This document shows positions 49,329 through 59,796 of a stretch of 64,000 nt of DNA, piece by piece. The DNA comes from Hortaea werneckii. Its lineage: Eukaryota; Ascomycota; Dothideomycetes; Mycosphaerellales; Teratosphaeriaceae. The number at the start of each line of letters is the position of its first letter. The first letter of the stretch is position 1. The DNA lies in the NCBI GenBank assembly GCA_037044905.1, contig JBAOKB010000052.1, forward strand, positions 1-64,000. The letters are read 5' to 3'. The position numbers were made by a program, and so were the translations under genes. The notes below the pieces were generated by a model. The model did no database searches. It was given only the letters and a program-made list of their open reading frames with translations, and was not told the origin of the DNA.

Positions 49329-52255
49329 ACTACCTATGTAATAGTGTTTATATTGCTTATAAAGCTTTAAATTTGCTGTATAGCTATTTTTAAGGTATTA
49401 TTAGCTTTGTTAGCTTTGTACTAGCTTTAAAGCAGTTAGTAGTAGTAGTAATAGCGCCCTAGGCAGACCCTTATATAACTAAGCTAGCTCGCTAGTATCT
49501 TAAGCATACTAATAAAGCGCTATTAGCTATTGCCTTACGGCTTAGTATTACTAAGAGGACTATCGAGAGGTAGAGGCTTAATTTTAAGGTATATAGTAGC
49601 ACCTATCTACCGGATTATAGCTACTATAGCTAGCCTCGCGCTCTTACTATAGAGCAAGCTTAGTAGTTAATAGCCTATCTCGATAAGCGACTAAGCGCCT
49701 ATTATAATAAACTCGTACTAGCTATATAGGATTAATTCGGTATTAAGATCTATAGAAGGACCGTCGGCAACGTAATTAAGAGCTCTAGATAGACCCGCAA
49801 GGTAGTAAAACAAAGGGCTAGAGCGTAGAGTTAGCCGCTAAGAGCTTTATAGCAAGAAAAGCAACTAAATTAGTGCTAGCGCTAGCTTGTCTTTTGTAAT
49901 AAGAGCTTAGTAAACCTTAAGACTAGCTAGAGGAAGTATACGTAGTTACTAAGAGGTAGTAAAGCTAAAGAATATCGAGGTACGAAGAAGGGTAGCCGAT
50001 ATTCTATTCTACTAGTACTTATAATCGACGGATACCTACTAGGAGGCACTCTTATTGTTAAGGGCTCTATAAAGCGAGATATATATCTATTCTAGCTATA
50101 GTATACTATATTGCCGCTGCTTACACCTAGCTATTATATTCTCGTTATAGATAATTACTTAACACACTATAGAGATAATATTAAACCGCTCTACGAGAGA
50201 TTTAGTATCTAGCTCGAATATTTACCCCCTTATTTACTAGATCTAAATCTAATTAAGACGACTTTCTATACGCTTAAGTTGTAGATCCGCTAGTACGTAG
50301 AGTCTTTTAAAGCTAACTATAGTAATTTTTACGTATTTTTATTAGTAGGTATTAAATAGTTTATTTATAAAGATTGCTCGGAATATTATAGGTATAGTAG
50401 ATATATATATAAGGAGGTAGAGTAGTCGGAGTAAGTAGTATAGTAAATATAGTCGACTAACTAGTAGTAGCTAGCGCTTATAAAGTTTAAGTGTAGTATA
50501 GCCCTACTTTCGACCTAAGCGTACTATATAATTAGATATAGATAGACGGCAAGTAGTAGTCTATCCGCGTACTACTCTATAAATTATAAGCTTTTAGCGC
50601 TATTCGTTAGCCTTTACAAATACCTCTATAAAGCCGACTTTATACTATAGCAATATATATACATTATATAGTTGTAGATTAAAGGAAAAAAAGTATAGTA
50701 CTACTACTATTAAATACTACTTTCCGCGAAAAAATCGAACGAGTAGAAAAAAAGATAGAGAATAATAAACTTTGTAGCGCTATTAGTATTAACAAGCTAT
50801 AACTAACTAACTACCTCTACTTTAATTACTTACTCTATCTACCTACTTACTCTCTCTCTCTCTTAAACTATAAACTCTCTCTCTATATAGTATATATATA
50901 GCGTAGGATATAGCTTACCCTTTACGATCTACTTCGATATTCCTTTACGAAACCGACCTATTAAGCTAAGTAGTAGATTTAGTATCCTCTAACCCTTAGC
51001 ATTTATATCCTCGACACTATTAAGATCGAAGCCCTTACGCTATAGCGTATTATATATACTAATAATCGCTTCCTCCTCGCGAGGGCCCTTATTACTTGGC
51101 CTTTAAAGATACTAGTAGAAAAAAGTAGTAACCTCCTATAAAGTAGTAAGAGCATTAGGCTATAATAAAGGCAGATTTTTATTATCTTAAGCCTATTAAT
51201 CCTCTTCCTCTTTACTAGACTTTACCTCTACCTCTACCTTAGCCCCTACCTCTACCTCTTAGTTAGTACTACCTATCTTTATCTATAAAGGCGGATTACT
51301 ACTACTAAACACCTAATAGAGATTAATAGGGGCTTAATTAAACGACTACTAATAGCTTAAAGTAATAGGCTAAAGATAATACCTCGTATTTAAGCGCTTA
51401 TATAATTTTACGAGTAAGTTAAAGACTATAAGGGTTAGTACCTCTCGATTATATAATCTAGCCTCCTACTTACAAGCCTACTACTTTACAATCTTATCTA
51501 TAAGTAGATAGTAATTATCCGAAGAGTTAGAGCTTAGCTAGTAGTACTAGCCTCTAGCTTTACCTTAGTTATAGTTACGGTAGGCTTATAATTAACAAGG
51601 CTAGCGCTCTCGAAGCAATATACCCTTCCGAGCGTATATTAATCTACTAGCTTTAAGCTAAAGTAGCTAATCCTCGACGCTACTCTTATAGCGCTACGTT
51701 ATAGTAGGTACTAGTAGTCGACGAGTAGCTCGGCTACTAGAAGCCTTTTATAAAGCAACTAGCCCTTAACTATCTACGGCCTTATCTACTAGATCCTTTT
51801 TAAAATAGAAGATTAGTAGTACCTCGAAGTCTTAAAGGCCTCTCTTACGCTACTACCTTATAAGATAAGGCCGAACTATACTCTTAAACTTAAGAGAACT
51901 GTCGATATTAGTCTTTAAGGTTCTAAACCTTAGTATAGCTTTACTAGTTACTTTAACTATCGTGCGATTTATACTATAGTCGAGTAGCATATTTATAAAA
52001 GTAGTAGTCTTGCTAGTTATAAAGGGGTTATTAAAACTACTTATCTCTCGAAGCTCTCTATAGTAGTAGGCCTTACCTCTATATCGAGCTTAGATCTAGC
52101 TACGTAGCACGATAGACTTTAGTACGCTCTCTTTATTAAGCTCTAGCTCTTTAACCTCTTTATTATTATTAATATCTAGCTACTACTACTATTCGAAAAG
52201 AGGCGACTAAGCTCTATCTTATATAGGCTTAAAGTCGGCTAGTAGGGGCGAGGGC

Positions 52256-52345
52256 TACTACTACTACTACTACTACTAGTAGTTAGATAAAGAGGATAGT
52301 AGTAATAGTAACTACTACTACTACTACTATTGCTACTACTACTCT
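52256..52345 (+). repeat. TAC/CTA trinucleotide repeat
   Basis: Two runs of (cta)n, separated by tag-rich sequence, lie within the decayed transposon. They appear to be secondary simple-sequence expansion. Confidence 0.75.
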
Positions 52346-52584
52346 TAATAGTGCGAAATATCTTTATCTCGATAACGACGAGCGCGCTTAGTCGAAGGTG
52401 CTAGTGTTAGTAGTAGTTGCTAACTCTCTTAAAGCGCTCTTAAGGCCTTACGCTACCGAGCCTATAGCTATATCTTAATTAAAAGACCTTACAACAACAA
52501 TAATACCTTAAAATCGGCTATATAATAACATACTACCTTAACTTTAGCTTTAATTGCTATAAAAGTAGTATTAACACGAAGCGC

Positions 52585-52651
52585 GTTCTAGCGCGTTACT
52601 AAGCTATAGTAGGGGGGCGGAAACTCGGCGATGCGACAGTGTTTTTTTCCG
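52585..52651 (-). repeat. right terminal inverted repeat of the decayed element
   Basis: Read on the minus strand it starts cggaaaaaaacactgtcgca, matching the left end with scattered substitutions and continuing inward to a shared ctagaa-like segment. Confidence 0.78.
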
Positions 52652-52657
52652 CAATAA

Positions 52658-53513
52658 TATGGCCTTGGCGCTGAGCCGCTCGATTGCTCCCCCGGTGTGC
52701 CCTTCCAACACATCTCTGCGCTCCTGCTGTATTACATCCCGAATACTTCACTCGCACTTTTCCTGAGAGATGCTATGTGCGAGACAAAGCGCGACCACAT
52801 GATGAAATCATGCTTGATGACCGGGTTCATACGCTTTTTAGGCTGTGGAAATCTGTAACACCGACCTCGCTTACGGCGTAGTTGTTTCAGAAACAGCCTC
52901 CGAACCGTGGTATCCGAGCTTCATATTGACCCCCTCGAGACGAAGCCACTGGCTTTCACCACGGATACGGCGTGGAAACGAGCCCTCCATGTTTTCGGAG
53001 AGTCACCGCCAACCCTATGACGATATGGAGGCTACGCCGGTGTCCCCTGCCATTAAAACAAGAAGCCAAAACAGTTCCCAGCCTAATCCCGGAGGCCATC
53101 AAAATTCGTGAATCTCGAACATCCTCGCCGTCCGCCAATTGCAATCTCCGTCGGGGGACTTGTAACTCTTGATTAAAGGCCCGGATTCTAGCGCCTCACC
53201 TCCATCTATTTCACACATCACGGTGCGGAGCGCCCTTCCAGACAGCTGCAGAAATCCCTCCGGACCCATAGCACTTTCGCTTTAATCTATGAAGCATTTG
53301 GCGATCGGCACTAAGCTTTGTTCCACCACCTCCTGGTAAGTATAAGGTCTGGCCAAGCGCCCACATGCGTCTTGCCTTTCTCTTCGACAAAGCAACTTCA
53401 GCTTCAACCCTGTCACTCTCTTACTACTACTTTTCCCGCACAGTGTGCGCGTCCCTCTTTTCAGAACTTCTCCATTTCTATTTCATCAAAGCAACTCAGG
53501 CAAAAGACGCAAT
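52658..53513. other. intergenic / cellulase promoter
   Basis: Base composition returns abruptly to genome average. Short frames at 52680-53170 have no domain. The 300 bp before 53514 are C/T-rich promoter and leader sequence. Confidence 0.45.
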
Positions 53514-55184
53514 ATGAAGGCTTCTCTCTACTCTGTTGCGGCGGCAGCTGGTACTGCCGCTGCTCAGCAGTCCGCTTGGGGTCGCTGCGGCGGCAAGGGC
53601 TGGGACGGTCCCACGCAATGTGTGGATGGCTGGACTTGCCATTCTTACAACGAGTACTACTCTCAGTGCATTGAGGGCAGCGGCTCGGCGGCGGCCAGCA
53701 CCGGTACCGGTGTCTCGTCTCCCTCTTCGAATGGCACGTCCTCGGTCTCAGCTGTGACATCTGCACCAGTAAATGTGACTTCTGCAGCTTCGAGCGCCAC
53801 CTCTGCCGCAGCTGGTGGCGATGACGAGGATGAGGCTTGCGAGACCACCATCACCCTGACCTCTTCCAGCCTCCCATCTTCCTCCGCCGGTGCTCCGAAC
53901 TTCTACACTGGACCGGCCTCGAGTGCCTCGGCACCAGCTTCTACGAGCGCAAAGGTCGCTAGCTCATCCGCCGCGGGCTTCACGAGCTCGGCGGTCACCA
54001 GCTCTGCCCCAGTTGCGTCCAGCTCCTCTACTGCCGCTGCTTCTAGCTCTCAGGTTGCGAGCAGCGCAGCTGTCAGCACCTCAGGCAACGCTGCTACCAC
54101 TTCTTCCAGCTCTTCCTCATCTTCCGGCACTGTGAAGTACGCTGGCGTCAACATTGCTGGTCTGGATTTCGGCTGCTCTACAGACGGCACCTGCACTGTC
54201 TCTGGCGTGACCGACCCAGGTGATGATGGCATCTCCCAGATGAAGCACTTCGTCAACGACGACGGGCTCAACGCCTTCCGCTTGCCAGTTGGTTGGCAGT
54301 ATCTGGTCAACGACAACCTTGGTGGCACCCTCGACAGCTCGAACTTCGGCACCTACGACAACTTGATGCAGGGCTGCTTGGACATCGCCGAGCTGTGCAT
54401 CCTTGATGTCCACAACTACGCCAGGTGGAACGGCCAGATCATTGGCCAGGGCGGTCCCACCAACGAGGAGTTCGCTAGCCTGTGGAGCCAGCTGGCTACT
54501 AAGTACGCCGGCAACGACAAGGTTGTGTTCGGTGTAATGAACGAGCCCCATGACGTTGACATCGACAGCTGGGCGGACTCTGTCCAGGCTGCCGTGACCG
54601 CCATCCGCAAGGCTGGTGCCACCTCGCAGAAGGTAAGACCTCTGGATATCTCTCTTGCTCTTCAAAAAAAAAAAAAAAAAAAAAAAAGCACAATGCTAAT
54701 CTGACGATTCCTTTAGATCCTCCTCCCTGGCAACGACTGGACCCACGCTTCCATGTCGGTCTCTGACGGCTCTGCTGCCGCTCTCAACAAGATCACCAAC
54801 GAGGATGGCTCGACCGACAACCTCATCTTCGATGTGCATCAGTACCTCGACTCCGACGGCTCGGGCACCCACACTGAGTGCACTACGTCCAACGCCGACA
54901 CCTTCAAGAGCTTCGGTGACTGGCTCCGCGAGAACAACCGCCAGGCCATGTTGACTGAGACTGGCGGTGGCCCGAACGCCGACAGCTGCTTGACCAACCT
55001 GTGCGAGCAGTTCGAGGTGCTCAACAACTACTCTGACGTCTACCTTGGCTGGACCGGCTGGGCCGCTGGTGCGTTTGCGCCCAGCTACGAGATCAGCGAG
55101 ACTCCGTCTGGCAGCCCTGGCTCGTACACCGACCAGCCGCTTGTCAAGCAGTGCATTGTTGGCAAGTTCACTGGCTCTTCCTAG
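53514..55184 (+). CDS. secreted endo-beta-1,4-glucanase, CBM1-linker-GH5
   Basis: Extracellular cellulase that cuts internal beta-1,4-glucan bonds. Exons 53514-54632 and 54717-55184 give 528 aa. A signal peptide (residues 1-18) is followed directly by a family-1 cellulose-binding module (19-52: QSAWGRCGGKGWDGPTQC, WTCHSYNEYYSQC) with the aromatic face and four Cys. A very long Ser/Thr/Ala linker (about 53-205) leads to the GH5 (subfamily 5-like) domain: KYAGVNIAGLDFGC, FRLPVGWQYLV, LDVHNYARWNG. The acid/base Glu is in VMNEPHD and the nucleophile Glu in LTETGGG. The intron carries a 24-nt A run after the donor. All catalytic and Cys features look intact. The linker is unusually long for this family. 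Confidence 0.95.
54664..54687 (+). repeat. poly-A tract inside the cellulase intron
   Basis: About 24 consecutive A residues begin roughly 30 nt downstream of the gtaaga donor, within an 84-nt intron. Confidence 0.88.
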
Positions 55185-55648
55185 ATGCGGCGTGATGCGC
55201 TGCTGAAGGTGTAGGATTGTGGTATACGGTGGACTGATTGGGGATGAAGGGGCCGCATTGCCTCGCTTTTGCTTTCTGTAGATATACTTTTGCCTTATTT
55301 CAATTCATCACGGCCGTTCAATTATATTTGATTGCCTCTCACGTGAACGAAAGTGCATTTCTCGCATAGATGTAAATAGGCACCTGCCCTCATTTGATTG
55401 AATTTAGAGACCTTAAGCATCGGCGTACCTGCCTATTCTGCTATATGGGTCACAGTAGTGGCAACCTTGTTTGCGGCAAGCTTGTTTGCCCCGTGAACAT
55501 CATGCCAACGATGCTATTCACTGCTACGTAGCTCCACACACCTACTCAGCTGAGACCTGGCATTTTATGTTATGATATAGTATTGATCACGCTTCTGATA
55601 CCTACTTCTGATAGGCTGTTACATCACGATTTCCTGAGCAACAGCAGA
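55185..55648. other. intergenic
   Basis: 3' region of the cellulase gene and promoter of the phosphatase gene; nothing else is identified. Confidence 0.45.
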
Positions 55649-57178
55649 ATGACTACTCTCCAACCTCGTCCGCCGTACACCTCCGACGAACTCTCCTCCC
55701 TCTACCCATCCCATCTCGAACTCCAACAGGTACAGATAATCCTCCGTCATGGCGAGCGCACGCCAGTCTCTGCTCGTTTTAAGAACGCCGGCCTGCCCGC
55801 CTACTGGCCCTACTGCGAAGCCGCACGAAACTTCAAAGACGTAGTCCTCAGCGCTGACCGCAACTGGGATACTTTGCACTGGCGGAGAAGACTAGAGACT
55901 TTCACGGGAAACGGCAATGACAGCCCAGTCCTCTCTCAGGGACCGGGAAGGGAGGTCGATGCCATATGTCAGCCCGGCGAGCTGACGGATCGGGGACGCG
56001 AAACCACTTTGGCACTTGGCGAGAGGGTCAGAAGGTTATATGTCGATCAACTTGGCTTTCTTCCGGCAGCTATGGATAACGCGTCTGCTAACATGGTATA
56101 CTTGAGAAGTACTCCAATTCAGCGCGCACTGGAGAGCACGCAACAGGCATTCACGGGACTCTATCCTGCACAGACACGCTCTGCTGACTTCCAGCCTCCT
56201 GATATCGTGACAAGAGCGATGCAAGACGAGGTCTTGTTTCCAAATGAGGGAGGGTGTAAGAGGTTTGCCCAGCTTGCGACTGCGTTCGCAGATCGGACAG
56301 CAAAGGTGTGGAACGAGAGTCCCGAGATGGCACATATCAACAAAAGGATAGGCAAGTGGATGCCGAAGGAAAGCTCAGTGGTCAAAATCGACAGTCATCC
56401 GCGATTGAGCGGTATCATGGACACTGTGAATGCCACGCTAGCACATGGAACGGCGACCAAGCTGCCATCTGAGTTTTACGAAAGGGAAGTAGTGGCGAAC
56501 ATTGATCGCATATGCACAGAGGAATGGTTTATAGGATATCAGGAGAGCAACGAGTACCGAAAACTAGGTATTGGAGCATTGATTGGCGATTTGACTCAGC
56601 GTATGGTTGAGCATGTAAACGGTAGTGCTGCGAACACCCAACCAGGAGAGTTCAAGTTAAGCCTAGCGGGCTGCCACGATACCACCATTGCTTCTGCACT
56701 GTCATCGCTTGGTGCTTTTGATGTCGCCTCCGACAAGTGGCCAAATTACACGTCTTCAATAGCCTTCGAGCTCTTCAAGCGTAAGCCTTCCGCAAGCACT
56801 TCAACAACGCAGCAACCAGCAGGCACGACTGGAACTATCTGGCCATCGAAGGAGAAGACCTGGTGGTATGCTCTATTCTCTTCTCCTAAGCCAACCACGA
56901 CTGCAAGAACACCTCTCGCGGACCTCCCGTCCTCTGAACAGAGCAAACTGGACGAATACTTTGTACGGCTCCGCTACAATGACAAGCCCGTCACGCTCCC
57001 ATACTGCCAGCAAAAAAGAGAGCGACATCTCGATGGTGACGAATCTTTCTGTACACTGGCAGCTTTCAAGGAGGCGGCAGATAGCATCACGCCGAAAGAC
57101 TGGAAGACAGAGTGTAGGAGCAATCTTGGCGAGCCAGCTTTCAAACCGATCATTGAGAGGCCTCCCGGAGTGGCGTAA
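55649..57178 (+). CDS. histidine acid phosphatase (lysophosphatidate-phosphatase-like)
   Basis: Single exon, 509 aa, histidine phosphatase branch 2. The phospho-accepting His34 lies in QIILRHGERTPVSARF. The proton-donor HD pair lies in LAGCHDTTIASALSSLGAF near residue 343. A VYLRSTPIQRALES segment supplies the conserved Arg. No signal peptide precedes the fold, unlike secreted phytases, so an intracellular enzyme of the ACP6/lysophosphatidic acid phosphatase type is more likely (inference). A disordered, Ser/Thr-rich stretch (near ASTSTTQQPAGTTG) interrupts the C-terminal half. The upstream extension begins with TTG, so the ATG at 55649 is chosen. Confidence 0.87.
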   Translation: MTTLQPRPPYTSDELSSLYPSHLELQQVQIILRHGERTPVSARFKNAGLPAYWPYCEAARNFKDVVLSADRNWDTLHWRRRLETFTGNGNDSPVLSQGPGREVDAICQPGELTDRGRETTLALGERVRRLYVDQLGFLPAAMDNASANMVYLRSTPIQRALESTQQAFTGLYPAQTRSADFQPPDIVTRAMQDEVLFPNEGGCKRFAQLATAFADRTAKVWNESPEMAHINKRIGKWMPKESSVVKIDSHPRLSGIMDTVNATLAHGTATKLPSEFYEREVVANIDRICTEEWFIGYQESNEYRKLGIGALIGDLTQRMVEHVNGSAANTQPGEFKLSLAGCHDTTIASALSSLGAFDVASDKWPNYTSSIAFELFKRKPSASTSTTQQPAGTTGTIWPSKEKTWWYALFSSPKPTTTARTPLADLPSSEQSKLDEYFVRLRYNDKPVTLPYCQQKRERHLDGDESFCTLAAFKEAADSITPKDWKTECRSNLGEPAFKPIIERPPGVA

Positions 57179-57822
57179 GGTGCATTTCTGCGAAGAGTGC
57201 ACTTGGGGGAAGTCGATGCCTGACGATAGAAGACTGCGATATAGATACCCTAGACAGATTTACCAAAAGCCTCTTTCAAAGCTCCCTGCTACTGCCGGAT
57301 CAGCCGCTCCACAATCGACGAACAAGGTGACTCGACGACTCTGTTACTATTACCAGCTCTCAATTCAATCGACAGATTGAAATCAACCACCGCTACCGGT
57401 GCCCGCCTTCGCCGACCATCAATCGTCAACTCAGCCGTCGAGCGGAGCCGGCCGAAGGATTGTGGCTAGGTCCACCATGACTTGCATCCGGCCACACCCG
57501 GCGATCGTACTCTCTCGTAACAGATGCATTCTTCTTCCTGCTCATCCTCGAGAAGTACGTATATTGAAGATAATTGCTTCCGCTCTCGCGGGTAAGCTGT
57601 TGTCATTCTTCAACCATTCTCTCGGCGGCTCACGGTTGAGGTCGGGGACATTGAATATAAGAGTTCTGCAGTTAAGTCACAACGAATGCCTTTCCTCCAT
57701 CCTATGCTTCTCTTTGATCTACATTACACCAAGTCGCAAAGCTCGAGGTAGTAGTAGTACGTTCCAGAATAGAGGAGCTACTGCCAAATCTCTACACATC
57801 CCTACCTCAGCTCTTGAACTCT
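57179..57822. other. intergenic
   Basis: No supported gene; short frames only. The stretch should contain the phosphatase 3' region and the promoter of the next putative gene. Confidence 0.45.
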
Positions 57823-58273
57823 ATGCCAGGAGAGCATAAGATCAACACCCGTGCGACGAACGTATCTCCATCGCATAAACCATTCAATTCGCCACCACTT
57901 TCCAACGGACCTGCTCTCCAACGCGACCAACTTCACACAATGGGCACGACAACTTATACTCAGCCTTTCAAGCAAGGTTTCGCTCACGCACCCACCACCA
58001 ATACTACCACTGCACCCGCAGTCAGCAAGCCCTGGTACGCTTCTCTCGACAGCCTACCGGAGTCTGGAAAATTCAATGGAGGCAACATCGACATTCCATC
58101 TCAGCACCGTACCTCCGATGACCGTCAGCCAACATCACCACCGCAGGCGCAAATGAGGACAAGAAGGTTTTCCAACGCTGAGATCGAACGGGTGATCGAA
58201 GAGGAACTTGAGATCGCGGACGATATCCCCGCACCGTGGCCTTTGGAGTTTGAGGAAGCGAGTCCGCCTAATA
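57823..58273 (+). CDS. putative 5' exon of a hypothetical protein
   Basis: An ATG at 57823 opens 150 codons ending at a good gtaagt donor (58274). The peptide has a Thr/Pro-rich N-terminal half, a SKPWYASLDSLPESGKF segment, and an acidic helix RFSNAEIERVIEEELEIADDIPAPWPLEF. That pattern looks like real coding sequence, but I do not recognise the family. Joining to the downstream open frames is not settled: the available acceptors near 58430-58470 lead into a Pro/His-rich frame, not into the frame with a membrane helix (next entry). Confidence 0.45.
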
Positions 58274-58489
58274 GTAAGTTGCCCCTTGAATAAAACTGAA
58301 TACACGTCCTTCCGAATTGGTTGGGGCAAAGAATCAGGGCCGTTGAAAGTTGAAAAGCTTTCTTCGCTTACCCACCACCTGGACCCGTGAATCAAAACTC
58401 CACCAGACACCAACTGACACGAGAAACCATAGGAAACCACCACCGCTCCCCAACCATAGCAATCCCAGTAACAGACCTCCGCAACCACC

Positions 58490-59104
58490 ATGGAAGAAGA
58501 ATCTCGCACATCGAACTCCCCTCACCGAAATCGCCTCCCAAAACCACAAAACCTCCTGTCAACAACCCTTCCCACCCCCAAGCAAAAGACTCACCGACCT
58601 CTCCAACCCAGCAACATCACCCCCACCCCACAGGACGAGGAAGGGACCACTATCCCCGCTTCAACCCCCCAACAACAACAACAACACTCAACCCCAACAC
58701 CCAACCCCCCACCCAAGAAGCTAATACCCCACGCCCACCCAAAGCCATCCGCAAAGCCACAAGACAAGAGCAGGAACCCCTGCAATTCCCCCTCGAAGTC
58801 GAAGCGCCGTCGCAGGTCGAGAAGGCCGGGGCGTGGTGTACGGCTTCTTCTTGTCCTTCTAGTGCTGCTGCCGCTTTTCCTGCCCGGGGTGGTACATCGG
58901 TTGGGGGAGGACGGGGACGGGGAAGTGGTCGAAGGGGGTCCGCTGGGACCGATGATCCAGTCGAGGGAGACTGGGAAAGGGAAGAGGGACAAGAGGGAGA
59001 AGGAGGAGAGGGAGGAGACGAGGACGACGGGGGAAATGGTATGCGTCAGGGGAGGGGGAGGAAAGATAGCGGAGCCGGCCCAACCACGACAGCGACACCA
59101 GTGA
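58490..59104 (+). CDS. hypothetical basic/Pro-rich frame with one membrane segment
   Basis: An ATG in strong context (ccaccatgg) opens 204 codons. The first 100 residues are Pro/Gln/Thr-rich, then a very basic stretch (KSKRRRRSRRPGRG) precedes a Leu-rich hydrophobic segment (VRLLLVLLVLLPLFLP), as in a single-pass membrane protein. A Glu/Lys/Arg-rich tail follows. Two other frames are open over the same DNA because of the extreme strand skew, so this may be a composition artefact. It could be the 3' part of the gene starting at 57823 if an additional frame-changing intron exists. Confidence 0.3.
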   Translation: MEEESRTSNSPHRNRLPKPQNLLSTTLPTPKQKTHRPLQPSNITPTPQDEEGTTIPASTPQQQQQHSTPTPNPPPKKLIPHAHPKPSAKPQDKSRNPCNSPSKSKRRRRSRRPGRGVRLLLVLLVLLPLFLPGVVHRLGEDGDGEVVEGGPLGPMIQSRETGKGKRDKREKEEREETRTTGEMVCVRGGGGKIAEPAQPRQRHQ

Positions 59105-59796
59105 CACTTGTAAATTGCGGCGGAGACAGTGGGGACGATTTCCCGCGAGGAGGTCTGCTGAGGCACTGCGACCGCGCAGACGCGCAAGTGGTTTCCGGCG
59201 GGGCGGGGCCGACGAGGTGTTTTTGCGGTCTAAGCCGGGCGGGCGAGACTGCTCTGGGGGAAGGGATGAGGATAAAAGGCAGAGGAGGAGGCGGGAGGGG
59301 AAGGTTGGATTGGTGAGGAGTGGAAATTGGTTTGACGGAGGGAAAGAATGGGTCAATATGTTTTTTTAGGAACTATGAGATTTTCTTTTATTTTAATCTT
59401 TGTTTTTTTTTTTTTTTGCCCCTCTCTCTATCACACTCGCACGCGGCTCACTTTCTTTCCAATCCTTCTTTTGCTATTCCCGCTCCTAAGAAATGAATAC
59501 GATAGTGCTGCACTGTGTGGGAAAATCACAAGTGAAAAGTGAAAAGACAAGAAAACCAAGCACATTTATCCTCTACACGAAAAGCTTGCCTGGCAAGATG
59601 GGAAGAGTGATAGTAAGGACAATTGAGTATATGTGACACTTCTAATGGATAGTCTATCCAACCCTTCCTTTCCTTCCTCTCCCCTACGAATCATGTAAAT
59701 CGTACAATCTAACGCGCTAAGTCTTCTAAACCGAGCAAAGAGAGCAGAGCAAAATATTACACATGCAACTGCCAGAGAGAGAGGGGGAGGGGAAAA
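59105..59796. other. intergenic
   Basis: A G-rich stretch up to about 59340 is followed by T-rich DNA with a poly-T run of about 15 nt near 59403. It holds the 3' side of MSS51. No RNA gene is recognised. Confidence 0.4.

Larger units (their letters stand above)
49257..52657. mobile_element. RIP-decayed DNA transposon with terminal inverted repeats
   Basis: A sharply bounded island of about 3.4 kb, far more A/T-rich than its surroundings, in which TA dinucleotides dominate and CA/TG are scarce on both strands. This is the signature of C-to-T repeat-induced point mutation. No reading frame of useful length survives. The two edges are imperfect inverted repeats of each other (listed separately), and each is preceded by TA at the same distance, compatible with a TA target duplication as in Tc1/mariner-type elements. 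The superfamily cannot be fixed because the transposase gene is destroyed. A TAC-type trinucleotide repeat lies near 52256-52345. Confidence 0.82.

Noticed and set aside
49300..52600. Possible centromere-like or organelle-derived AT-rich block
   Set aside because: The inverted ends, the small size and the CA/TG depletion fit a RIP-mutated transposon better, and no mitochondrial gene remnants are visible.
58387..59316. 309-codon plus frame with His/Pro then Gly/Arg-rich sequence
   Set aside because: The composition follows the DNA skew exactly and the frame has no domain; it is listed only as a competing possibility for the 57823 exon.
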